5,750 bases of DNA, taken from positions 1-5,750 of the forward strand of contig JAFGJF010000229.1 of NCBI GenBank assembly GCA_016929205.1, in the 5' to 3' direction. How positions within the stretch are numbered: the first letter of the stretch is position 1; every line of letters starts with the position of its first letter. Origin of the DNA: Anaerolineae bacterium. GTDB taxonomy: Bacteria > Chloroflexota > Anaerolineae > JAFGEY01. Under the pieces are notes generated by a model that worked only from the letters and a program-made list of their open reading frames with translations, ran no database searches and was not told the origin of the DNA. Position numbers and translations under genes: made by a program. Shown here one piece after another: positions 1 through 5,750 of this stretch.

Positions 1-115
1 AACTACAATCTTACAAGATTTGGGCAAGCCCGCCACTTTTCATACTAGCGAGCTCTTTATGAGCACAAATTTGGATCTACTGAGACTGTTTTGTTGACCA
101 AGAAGCCGATCATTA

Positions 116-991
116 CTACGAACTGGGCATTTCTCCCAATACCACTTTCGCCGTCGGACAATGCGCTCGCATATAACATTCCGCGCACTCGGGCGATTCT
201 GGACGGCACCAGTTCCGGCCAATCTCCCACGCGGGCAAATCAAATACCCCTGGATAGGCCGGATTTAACTCGCGGGCGACGTAGATTAACTCGTCTTTTG
301 ACGCGCCTTGACGAACTAGATCTAATCGCCCAAAGGTGCGTCGCACTTGAACGTCAACCGAGAGGTCAATTGAGTACTTGTCCTTGACCGGAACTTTGAA
401 ATCACGTACAAGAAAGTTGGCGGCTACGGTAGCGATCTTGGGTCCTGCCCCCTTGAATTCCAGGAACCGCCGAACAATGGTGGCACTACCTGGTTCACCT
501 TGCCAAATGCAAGAGGCGTCACCTGAGTATTGCTCTTAAACCTTGTGAACGGCCAGATAAAAGATTTCGGCCATCTTTTCCTTCATCCTGTGTAAAGGCG
601 GATGTCGGACAAAAAGGCAAACCACCTCGTTATGCGACAAAGCGGCCAGCGCGTCGAACTCGAACGATCCCAATCTTTCTTGGAAACGAAAAGGTACTGA
701 CCAACATTTCTCTGCTTTCCATTGCCGGTTCATCAGGCAAGCAAAAACAAAAGCGTGGGGGTAGTGGTTGAGATCGTTCAAAAGCGCATCCGCACCTGGA
801 TTAGCCGTAAAGGGTACTGGCTTGAAAGGCTGTGCCAGCAACTCTTCACCACGTCTTATTAAAGTGTCTCGAATCAAGATACTCATTCGTCCTCGATCTC
901 GCCACTCCGGCTGAGACAATTTGCCTTCACAGTGCCAACGATATCTTTTGATGCGCCCCCAGTGCCTGTCCCAGAAATCATAATCCCGCAT
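116..991 (-). pseudogene. Endonuclease III-like HhH-GPD DNA glycosylase/nuclease, interrupted by an in-frame TAA
   Basis: One frame runs from ATG 991 to TAG 118-116, broken only by TAA at 538-536 (codon 152). The 151 codons before it carry the family N-terminal helices (HYPHAFVFACLMNRQWKAEKCW, in two overlapping halves HYPHAFVFACLMN and RQWKAEKCW). The 139 codons after it carry the helix-hairpin-helix LEFKGAGPKIA with the Lys185 equivalent, a catalytic-type Asp213 in SVDVQVRR, and a C-X6-C-X2-C-X5-C Fe-S motif (NWCRPESPECAECYMRAHC). Intact members remove damaged or modified bases or nick DNA. The truncated product would lack hairpin, catalytic Asp and cluster, and I see no good restart after the stop. 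ATG 991 overlaps the DUF4276 gene by 14 bp. ATG 886 (Met36, GAGG four bases upstream) fits the usual family N-terminus better and gives ~256 residues. A recent nonsense mutation, a sequencing error or readthrough are all possible. Confidence 0.85.
536..538 (-). other. In-frame TAA interrupting the HhH-GPD gene
   Basis: The minus strand reads GTT TAA GAG between FYLAVHKV and EQYSGDASCIW. Both halves are in the same frame and both are family-typical, so a single base substitution explains the break better than an insertion or deletion. The context does not resemble a selenocysteine or pyrrolysine site, since those use TGA and TAG. Confidence 0.85.
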
Positions 992-1604
992 TCTTTGCTA
1001 AAGCTAACATATCATCCATCATTTGCTTAAAGACAGGACACTTGTCGTAGACACGATCAGGATCCAACTTTTTGAACAGCACGCTACCATCGGTGACCTT
1101 TTTGTAATGCCTCCTTTGCTTCTTTCGATAAAGTCGCTCAAGCAACGCAGAGGGCGGTTCGTCAAAGTTTATAGATTCTGGACATCGAACCTTGTCAGTG
1201 AGCGCCCTCGTAACGGCCGGCGGGAAGATATTGGGGTCACTGAGCAACCAAGCCTCAATTTCGTGAACGGCGAAAAACATCCTGAAGTGTTTCTCACCGG
1301 CCTTGCTCTGAAGTTCATTAACTGCCCAACCCATACGTTTTCGGGCAGAAAACAAATGATCAGGATAAATGTTCGGTCCGTATAGATCCAACAAAGCGAT
1401 GACGGCGATGATCTTGTGATTTGAAGGGCCGTGGAGATACTTGGGAACTTTGACTGGTAAGTCATTGACCATCTCAGACCATCCATCAAAACGAACTGCC
1501 TGGATGCCCACTTTTTGATCCAGACGTGGGTCCAGCCAACGCTTCAAAAACTCGGCTATTGTCTTTTTTTCGGTGTGACCCTCCACGAAAAGCACAAACT
1601 TCAT
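978..1604 (-). CDS. DUF4276 TOPRIM-like nuclease, AriB-like effector
   Basis: A 208-residue protein of the DUF4276 type, a minimal TOPRIM fold. AriB of PARIS belongs to this family and, once released from its ATPase, is a toxic nuclease that cleaves host tRNA. The metal-binding residues expected for TOPRIM are visible: Glu8 in FVEGHTEKKTI (6-16) and Asp73 in ALLDLYG (70-76). Next come the family-typical HEIEAWLLSD (114-123) and PESINFDEPPS (142-152), and a basic stretch YRKKQRRHYKK (159-169) that could contact nucleic acid. The C-terminus carries DPDRVYDKCPVFKQM, common in the family. The start is fixed by a GGAGGA site and the ATGA overlap with the ATPase. The protein is shorter than typical AriB. 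The family call is firm; the tRNA target is only inferred from PARIS. A RloB-like TOPRIM protein is a less likely alternative. Confidence 0.86.
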   Translation of the reverse strand: MKFVLFVEGHTEKKTIAEFLKRWLDPRLDQKVGIQAVRFDGWSEMVNDLPVKVPKYLHGPSNHKIIAVIALLDLYGPNIYPDHLFSARKRMGWAVNELQSKAGEKHFRMFFAVHEIEAWLLSDPNIFPPAVTRALTDKVRCPESINFDEPPSALLERLYRKKQRRHYKKVTDGSVLFKKLDPDRVYDKCPVFKQMMDDMLALAKNAGL

Positions 1605-2800
1605 TCCATGTCCTCCAACTCGCCACTGCGGTATAGCTCTCCTAAGGTATACTCGTCAAGCCAATAGCGTAGGGTTTCATCGGAGACAACATGCAATAAC
1701 GTTTTTCCATCCTCCCACCTCAGCACGGTGGTTGTGGGGGGAGAATCACTGAAAGCATCCAGAAACTCTGGACTATGGGTTGTCAGTACAACCTGCGTAC
1801 GAGTAGCTGCTTCAACAGCATATTCAGCAACTATGGGTATAGTTGAGAGATTGAGAAAAGACACGGGTTCATCAATCGCTATGAGAGGAGGAGGATCAGG
1901 ATGCGCCAACACGGTGATAACAAACAGAAACTGCAGCATTCCCTCTGATAGACCTTCTATTGCTAACTCTTTTCTGAGGCCTCTCCATTGAACTCCAAGT
2001 TGGATGTGTCGGTCATCAACTGGCAAGAAAATCAATTCCTCAAAATTGTCACCGAAGGCTGCAATCAAAGCCGCATCTAAATTTTGTTTGAAATCAGGGT
2101 GGTCTGTGTAGAGAGCATAAAGCACCGAAACGAAATTGTGACCGTCCGGTGCTACCCAAGGCACAGTTGGGGTAATGTCCTGTCGTGGAGTAACGAATTT
2201 TCCTGCCAGTCTAAAGTATGGGGAATAAATCTGCCAACTAGCAAGTTGTTTCCTGTACGCCCATAGCAATCGGTTGGCTGAAAACGGGTCATTAGCAAAC
2301 GATAACAGTGTCTTGTTCTCAGGGACAGGCTTCTCGGGAGCAACCAAGGCTTGTTTTCGTTCATCGTAAACCATAGCGCTAAGTGATGTTCGTTCAAGTA
2401 GCTTTAGGAAGCTATTCTCCTCACAAGTTTCTATCCCACAGCAGCTACTGAGTAGTTCGTGCTCTATCCGATAGGTTTTAAATATCTCCAGTGGTACCAG
2501 GTTCAAGCGATAGATTAAACTTTCACGATCAGCGTCTCCATCAGGCAGAATCGAAGAGGTACTCAGCCGAAATGAGATCTCTGGCGCTACGCCATTCCAT
2601 AAAAGCCGCTTCATATCACCTTCACGCAGAATTCGCTCACTCAACCTGCCACGCGAAGAGTATGATAGTAACTCTAACGCTGTTAACAAGTTTGTTTTTC
2701 CACTGCCGTTTGGACCGATTACGACATTGAGGTTTCCCAGTTTCCACGATACATCATATAGAGAGCGAAAGCCTTTGACATCAAGTTGCGTCACTTTCAT
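1601..2800 (-). CDS. AAA_21 / SMC-RecF-like ABC ATPase, AriA-like sensor component
   Basis: A 399-residue cytoplasmic ATPase of the OLD/RecF/AriA class. In PARIS-type defence such an ATPase multimerises, binds the TOPRIM partner and releases it when a phage trigger is sensed. Visible motifs are an N-terminal strand MKVTQLDVKGFRSL, Walker A GPNGSGKT (29-36), an ABC-like signature GLSEGM (283-288), Walker B LIAIDEP (306-312, with Glu311) and the switch histidine in TTHSPEFLD (340-348). The C-terminus LDEYTLGELYRSGEL is typical of AAA_21 proteins encoded next to DUF4276 genes. The middle (~90-270) is the family-variable insertion likely to hold the partner or trigger interface. After Walker B the usual E-x-x-L-H-P is replaced by VSFLNLS. 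The last codons overlap the DUF4276 start (ATGA). The length is somewhat short for AriA, so a PARIS relative rather than classical PARIS is the safer call. OLD, RloA and Septu-type ATPases are alternatives made less likely by the partner. Confidence 0.92.
   Translation of the reverse strand: MKVTQLDVKGFRSLYDVSWKLGNLNVVIGPNGSGKTNLLTALELLSYSSRGRLSERILREGDMKRLLWNGVAPEISFRLSTSSILPDGDADRESLIYRLNLVPLEIFKTYRIEHELLSSCCGIETCEENSFLKLLERTSLSAMVYDERKQALVAPEKPVPENKTLLSFANDPFSANRLLWAYRKQLASWQIYSPYFRLAGKFVTPRQDITPTVPWVAPDGHNFVSVLYALYTDHPDFKQNLDAALIAAFGDNFEELIFLPVDDRHIQLGVQWRGLRKELAIEGLSEGMLQFLFVITVLAHPDPPPLIAIDEPVSFLNLSTIPIVAEYAVEAATRTQVVLTTHSPEFLDAFSDSPPTTTVLRWEDGKTLLHVVSDETLRYWLDEYTLGELYRSGELEDME
1611..1616 (-). 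promoter_or_regulatory. Strong Shine-Dalgarno for the DUF4276 gene inside the ATPase 3' end
   Basis: GGAGGA is followed by six bases and the ATG at 1604. It lies within codons for the ATPase C-terminus. Together with the ATGA stop/start overlap, it fixes the start and implies coupled production of the two partner proteins. Confidence 0.7.
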
Positions 2801-2808
2801 AGCTATTT

Positions 2809-2821
2809 CCCTTTACCTCTC
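2809..2821 (-). promoter_or_regulatory. Ribosome binding site of the ATPase gene
   Basis: AAAGGG (2814-2809) lies eight bases before the ATG at 2800, with a second purine-rich stretch, GAGAGG (2821-2816), further up. This supports the start at 2800, where the protein begins MKVTQLDVKGFRSL, the usual N-terminus of RecF/SMC-like ATPases. No clear -35/-10 pair is visible in the 46-bp gap, so expression probably depends on an upstream promoter. Confidence 0.55.
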
Positions 2822-2832
2822 GACACCAGCGC

Positions 2833-2846
2833 CGCTCGTCGGAGCG
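2833..2846 (-). other. Small GC-rich hairpin in the 46-bp gap before the ATPase gene
   Basis: CGCTC (2833-2837) and GAGCG (2842-2846) can pair around a four-base loop, directly after the stop of the small ORF. No run of T follows on the minus strand, so it does not look like an intrinsic terminator. It may be an RNA-processing or stability element, or chance. Confidence 0.3.
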
Positions 2847-3029
2847 TCATTTGGCCTGATCGGCGATGGCCTTGCCCATATCCTTTTTCGATAACACCCT
2901 GTCCGCCAGCAACCCCGCCTTTTGCAGCGGCGCGATGTTCACCCTCACGCCGTCTTTGATGATGTCGGTTATTATATAGTTCTTTTCCTGGCACAGCAGC
3001 GCCTCTCGATCCTCTGGTGGAGGCTTCAC
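2847..3029 (-). CDS. Small unrecognised protein translationally coupled to the methyltransferase
   Basis: This is a 60-codon ORF that I do not recognise. It starts at a GTG overlapping the methyltransferase stop (GTGA, 3029-3026). A GAGG Shine-Dalgarno at 3040-3037 sits seven bases upstream, which supports coupled translation. The product is soluble-looking and rich in charged residues, with no signal peptide, no membrane segment and no cysteine pair. It has a proline-rich acidic start (MKPPPEDREALL), a short hydrophobic strand (NYIITDIIKDG) and a lysine-rich tail. It ends with TGA at 2847. No other frame here is better supported; the neighbouring 63-codon frame (2803-2994) has no coupled start. 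It could be an accessory subunit of the methyltransferase, a remnant of a C-terminal extension, or a chance ORF; the overlap and the ribosome site argue for a real gene. Confidence 0.5.
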   Translation of the reverse strand: MKPPPEDREALLCQEKNYIITDIIKDGVRVNIAPLQKAGLLADRVLSKKDMGKAIADQAK

Positions 3030-5750
3030 CCCATCACCTCAAACGCCTCCAACACCATCCGCTTCGTCCGATACTCCCCAAACCGCGCCTCATCCTTGCG
3101 CCGCACGATGGGAAACGTATCCAGCACATACGCCAACTCTTCGCGCGACAGCCCATACAGATGCGCGTACAACGCGTCCAGCTCGGCGCGCAGGCGGGCG
3201 CGGCGGCCCTCGTCCCACACGAACGGCGGCGGCGCGCCGGCGGGTGCCCAAGCCGGCGCCGGGGAAGTGTGGATCGGCGCCTCCTTGAACCAGCGTGCCC
3301 ACGTCTCCTGCCCCACCTCGTCCAGCACGTCCCGCGCAAAAGCGCCCAGGTCCCAGGCCGTGTAGCTCAGTTCGACCACGCGAGGCACGATGTAGTCAAG
3401 CAGATCGGGGGTGTAGCGGTCGGGAGGGAGGACGGGAAGTTGTTTAACGACATAGAAATTCAGGTGAGCCCCACCTGCTTTCTGACGGGCAACATAGTCG
3501 TAGACAAATGAATTGGCGTTAGCAAGGAACGCCGAAACTCGTAAGGATTTAATTCGATGGTGAATAATTATCAATGGCAGTGTGTTACCTACACCGGTGA
3601 GAGGAAAGATTGAGAAAATAGCGCATCTTGCATCTGCAAGAGGACGGATGATATCACGAAAACCCATCAACCATCTACGAGGTTCGTCAGTATCAACAGG
3701 TAAATTGTCCTCGACTATGGCATTGTCGACCCAGTAACGAGGCTCTATGCAATATAATGGTACTTGTTTTTGCTCATCTGTTGGATAGTGCGTACCTGCC
3801 TTTACCCCAAAACGATCTTCAGCAACAACTCCTTCGTATGAACCGAACCGATGATCGAATTGCCGAATGAACTTGGCCTCGTACAATGGTAGATAGACAT
3901 CCCTATTCTGCACAAAGTGATTGCCTTGTAGCACAAATCCCTCAGCCTCCAACTGCTCTCGCGTGCGAAACAGGCCGCTGTCGTTGGTCATATGGAACAT
4001 CGTCGTAAAACGCACATCCCACGGATTTTTACCTGTCTCCTCGTTCATCAACACTGGCGCAGCGCAATATAGCTTACGTGTCACTTCGGCATCTTTTCGG
4101 GTTCGGAAGACAGGACAAGTACGAGTATTAGGATTGAACAAGAGGAAATCTGTAGCAGTAAGAGTGAAACGCCGGTCAAACTCCGACAGTTCATCAATAG
4201 AGTGAAGACCAAAGCTAAATTCTGCCCCTTCCACAGCAGAACCGAAAAGCGTTAATAGAGAAAAACGCATATTGGCTTCAACTTCTGGAAAGATACTCCG
4301 TCGATTTTCAAAATCGTACAGGCTCACTAGTTGACTTGTCGTCGCTAGGTCCGCAAATAAGTCCTGGTTGTAATAGTCGGTGGCGATGCCGCTGGGCACC
4401 ACGATCCCCACGCGTCCCCTGTTCCCCACAATCTGCCGAGCCAACCCCGAGAAGACCTGGTAAGTGTTGACGTCGCCCATCGCCGAGAGTGGAAAACGCC
4501 CGCTCTCACGCCAAAAATGGCTCGTGGCCTCGCTCTCGCGCAGCGCATCCACGTATGCCGCGTGCAGCGCCGGGTCGGCCTGGGGCAGCTTTTTGATCAA
4601 TTTGCGCCGCGCGCTGGCCGTGCGCGCGTTGGCGATCTCGGGGTCCTTGTCAGCAAAAAACTCTTTCTCCTGCAGCTTGATCCGCTCCCAGGGCGGGTTG
4701 CCCAGCACCACGTCAAAGCCGCCCGAGACCTCCGAGGTCTCTGAGACCTCGGAGGTCCGAAACACCTCGGGGAACGCGATATGCCAGTGGAAAAAGCGAT
4801 AACGCGTGGCCAGGGCGGCGACCATCTGGCGCTGGGCGTCACTCAGGGCAGCGGCGCCTTGCGTTTTCAGGGCCTGGAAAGTGTTAAAGGTGGGCGGCGG
4901 CGGGGCGTCGCGCGTCAACGGCCAGAAAAAGGCCGCCGTCCAGGTGTCGGCCACCAGCTTGCGCGCCTGGTGCTCGGCCGTCGATTGGTACGCTGCATAA
5001 CGCTCCCGCGCCATCTTGGGCTGAGCCTCGGCCAAGACAGCAATCTGGTGAAACGTCTGCCACACCCGGCCGTCGAGCTCATAGACCTGCACCCGGAACA
5101 GCGCCGGCTGATAGGCGCCGCTCTTTTCAAAATCGCCCCGTTCCTTGCGGTTGCGCTTGCGAACCCGGTTGGCCAGCTTGCGGTCGTTGCCGGTGAGCGT
5201 CTGGTCAAAGGCCTGGTAGGGGATACCCTCTGCCATCGGATCAGGGGCCTGTGATGAGCCAGGTCGAACCACGGTCCCAATCAACGAGTTGCCGCACTTG
5301 ATGTGGTGATCCAAAAAGTTGAGCGGCTGGTCGCGCACGCTGGCATTGATCCACAGGCTCACCTTGCAAAGCTCCACCGCCATGGGGTTCAGGTCCACGG
5401 CATAGATACAGTGGGCCAGGACGTCCCGCCGGGCGGCCTGTACCGCGTCCTGGTCGGGGTACTCGTCACCGGTGCGGACCCGAGCCAGTTCGGCGCCCAG
5501 TGTGTTGTCCGCCTTGACCAAAAAGTGACCGCTGCCCGCCGCCGGGTCGCACACCTTGAGCGCCAGCAGGGCCGCCTCGCCGGCGGCGCGCTGGGCCGCG
5601 CTCAGGTCGTGATAGTCGGTCAGTAAGCCGGCCGTGATCTCGCCCACCGCGTCCGCGTCCACTACCGGCAGCCCGGCCGTCGCCAACCGGTCGCGCGCCA
5701 CGGGCAGCAACGCGCTCTTGATCAACTCGTCCACCAGCGAGGGGTGGGTA
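3026..5750 (-). CDS. Eco57I-like N6-adenine DNA methyltransferase (type IIG / PglX-like), 5' end outside window
   Basis: This class of enzyme methylates adenine at N6 within a specific DNA site, as part of a restriction-modification or phage-exclusion system. About 907 residues are visible. Residues are numbered from the Val codon (GTG) at 5734. The frame stays open to the right edge (THPSL precedes that GTG), so 5734 is not the true start and a long N-terminal part is missing, possibly including a nuclease domain. Motif I, the S-adenosylmethionine loop, is DPAAGSGHF at 63-71. An acidic strand follows in YAVDLNPMAVELCK (111-124). The catalytic motif IV is GNPPW at 345-349, and IVVPSGIATD (444-453) resembles motif VIII. 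Residues ~455-770 match the target-recognition part of TaqI/Eco57I-type enzymes (FDHRFGSY at 626-633). The C-terminal LDTFPIVRRKDEARFGEYRTK is typical of the family. A Pro/Ala-rich linker lies at 824-838. The stop TGA overlaps the next start. BREX PglX, DISARM methylase or stand-alone type IIG cannot be told apart without the upstream genes. Confidence 0.94.
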   Translation of the reverse strand, partial: THPSLVDELIKSALLPVARDRLATAGLPVVDADAVGEITAGLLTDYHDLSAAQRAAGEAALLALKVCDPAAGSGHFLVKADNTLGAELARVRTGDEYPDQDAVQAARRDVLAHCIYAVDLNPMAVELCKVSLWINASVRDQPLNFLDHHIKCGNSLIGTVVRPGSSQAPDPMAEGIPYQAFDQTLTGNDRKLANRVRKRNRKERGDFEKSGAYQPALFRVQVYELDGRVWQTFHQIAVLAEAQPKMARERYAAYQSTAEHQARKLVADTWTAAFFWPLTRDAPPPPTFNTFQALKTQGAAALSDAQRQMVAALATRYRFFHWHIAFPEVFRTSEVSETSEVSGGFDVVLGNPPWERIKLQEKEFFADKDPEIANARTASARRKLIKKLPQADPALHAAYVDALRESEATSHFWRESGRFPLSAMGDVNTYQVFSGLARQIVGNRGRVGIVVPSGIATDYYNQDLFADLATTSQLVSLYDFENRRSIFPEVEANMRFSLLTLFGSAVEGAEFSFGLHSIDELSEFDRRFTLTATDFLLFNPNTRTCPVFRTRKDAEVTRKLYCAAPVLMNEETGKNPWDVRFTTMFHMTNDSGLFRTREQLEAEGFVLQGNHFVQNRDVYLPLYEAKFIRQFDHRFGSYEGVVAEDRFGVKAGTHYPTDEQKQVPLYCIEPRYWVDNAIVEDNLPVDTDEPRRWLMGFRDIIRPLADARCAIFSIFPLTGVGNTLPLIIIHHRIKSLRVSAFLANANSFVYDYVARQKAGGAHLNFYVVKQLPVLPPDRYTPDLLDYIVPRVVELSYTAWDLGAFARDVLDEVGQETWARWFKEAPIHTSPAPAWAPAGAPPPFVWDEGRRARLRAELDALYAHLYGLSREELAYVLDTFPIVRRKDEARFGEYRTKRMVLEAFEVMG
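3037..3040 (-). promoter_or_regulatory. Shine-Dalgarno for the GTG-initiated small ORF
   Basis: The minus strand reads GAGG, seven bases, then GTG at 3029. It lies inside the last codons of the methyltransferase gene. It is the main argument for a GTG start that overlaps the upstream stop. Confidence 0.5.
3430..4370 (-). other. Low-GC block covering the presumed target-recognition domain of the methyltransferase
   Basis: Hand counts of 60-base lines give 37% GC (4261-4320), 45% (4141-4200 and 3661-3720) and 38% (3541-3600). Outside the block they give 68% (4381-4440), 70% (5581-5640), 72% (3301-3360) and 87% (3181-3240). The edges fall just after the IVVPSGIATD motif and near KQLPVLPP, that is, at the borders of the segment expected to read the DNA target. 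The reading frame runs through without interruption. A recombinational swap of the specificity domain would explain this. Relaxed constraint on a fast-evolving domain is the alternative. Confidence 0.6.
4721..4757 (-). repeat. In-frame palindromic / tandem repeat inside the methyltransferase gene
   Basis: Bases 4727-4741 (GACCTCCGAGGTCTC) and 4743-4757 are perfect reverse complements around a single central T, giving a 31-base palindrome. Each arm also contains a smaller palindrome, GACCTC-S-GAGGTC. Read on the coding strand the same bases form two 18-base tandem copies (4756-4739 and 4738-4721) identical at 14 of 18 positions, encoding TSEVSE and TSEVSG. The segment lies directly before the GGFDVVLGNPPW stretch that carries the catalytic motif. 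As I recall the family, homologues usually pass from FPEVF almost directly into GGFD, so about 12 residues look inserted here. It resembles in-frame palindromic elements such as those of Rickettsia, and dispersed repeats of this kind seem common in Chloroflexota. The source assignment is inference. Confidence 0.85.

Noticed and set aside
1..115. Two short palindromes downstream of the last gene (AATCTT-AC-AAGATT at 7-20 and GGGC-AA-GCCC at 22-31) as a transcription terminator
   Set aside because: The stems are only 4-6 bp with two-base loops and no T-run follows on the minus strand. No gene start is visible in these 115 bases either.
40..243. 67-codon minus-strand frame at the left end as a further operon gene
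   Set aside because: It overlaps the conserved Fe-S end of the HhH-GPD gene in another frame and shows no family features.
1023..1385. Plus-strand open frame opposite the DUF4276 gene
   Set aside because: The minus strand carries clear family motifs over the same bases; the plus-strand product has none and lacks a ribosome binding site.
2803..2994. 63-codon minus-strand frame as the gene between methyltransferase and ATPase
   Set aside because: It is out of frame with the coupled GTG ORF, low in complexity (Arg/Gly-rich), and has no overlap or ribosome site supporting its start.
3221..3265. Pro/Ala-rich, very GC-rich stretch in the methyltransferase as a separate repeat or recombination site
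   Set aside because: It reads as a flexible linker in a continuous conserved frame. The short CGGCGCGCCG palindrome there is expected by chance at such GC content.
4781..5254. Long plus-strand open frames opposite the methyltransferase (also 2922-3511 and 5303-5626)
   Set aside because: They lie antisense to a strongly conserved gene in GC-rich DNA, which makes spurious open frames likely, and their translations show no recognisable motifs.

Overview
The window holds one leftward (minus-strand) gene cluster of defence type. No credible gene lies on the plus strand. In transcription order it reads: (1) the C-terminal ~907 residues of a large Eco57I-like adenine DNA methyltransferase, whose 5' end is cut off by the right edge; (2) a 60-codon unrecognised ORF coupled to it by a GTGA overlap; (3) an SMC/RecF-like AAA_21-type ATPase of 399 residues; (4) a DUF4276/TOPRIM-like protein of 208 residues, joined to the ATPase by an ATGA overlap; (5) an endonuclease III-like HhH-GPD DNA glycosylase/nuclease with an Fe-S cluster, whose frame is broken by one in-frame TAA. 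Spacing is tight throughout (4-bp overlap, 46-bp gap, 4-bp overlap, then a 14-bp overlap or 91-bp gap depending on the start), so a single transcript is likely.

The ATPase plus DUF4276 pair has the architecture of PARIS (AriA/AriB), in which an ABC-type ATPase holds a TOPRIM nuclease in check until a phage anti-restriction protein is sensed. Finding such a pair directly behind a restriction/modification methyltransferase fits a two-layer defence: modification-based restriction first, then an abortive effector if restriction is blocked. The HhH-GPD gene would be a third, non-canonical partner, but in this copy it is interrupted. How the genes cooperate is inference; the families are read from motifs.

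Composition is mosaic. The catalytic part of the methyltransferase gene (about 4370-5750) and its C-terminal end (about 3030-3420) are GC-rich (58-87% in the 60-base lines I counted). The middle (about 3430-4370, the presumed target-recognition part) is near 37-53%, and the one ATPase-gene line I counted is about 47%. A 15-bp-arm perfect palindrome, also an imperfect 18-bp tandem repeat, sits in frame just before the catalytic NPPW motif and looks like an inserted palindromic element.

The organism is a bacterium of moderately high GC. The palindromic repeat and the methyltransferase style suggest Chloroflexota (Anaerolineae-like), but only weakly. The leftmost 115 bases, downstream of the last gene, hold no gene I can support and no convincing terminator. 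No RNA gene, CRISPR array or transposase was seen.
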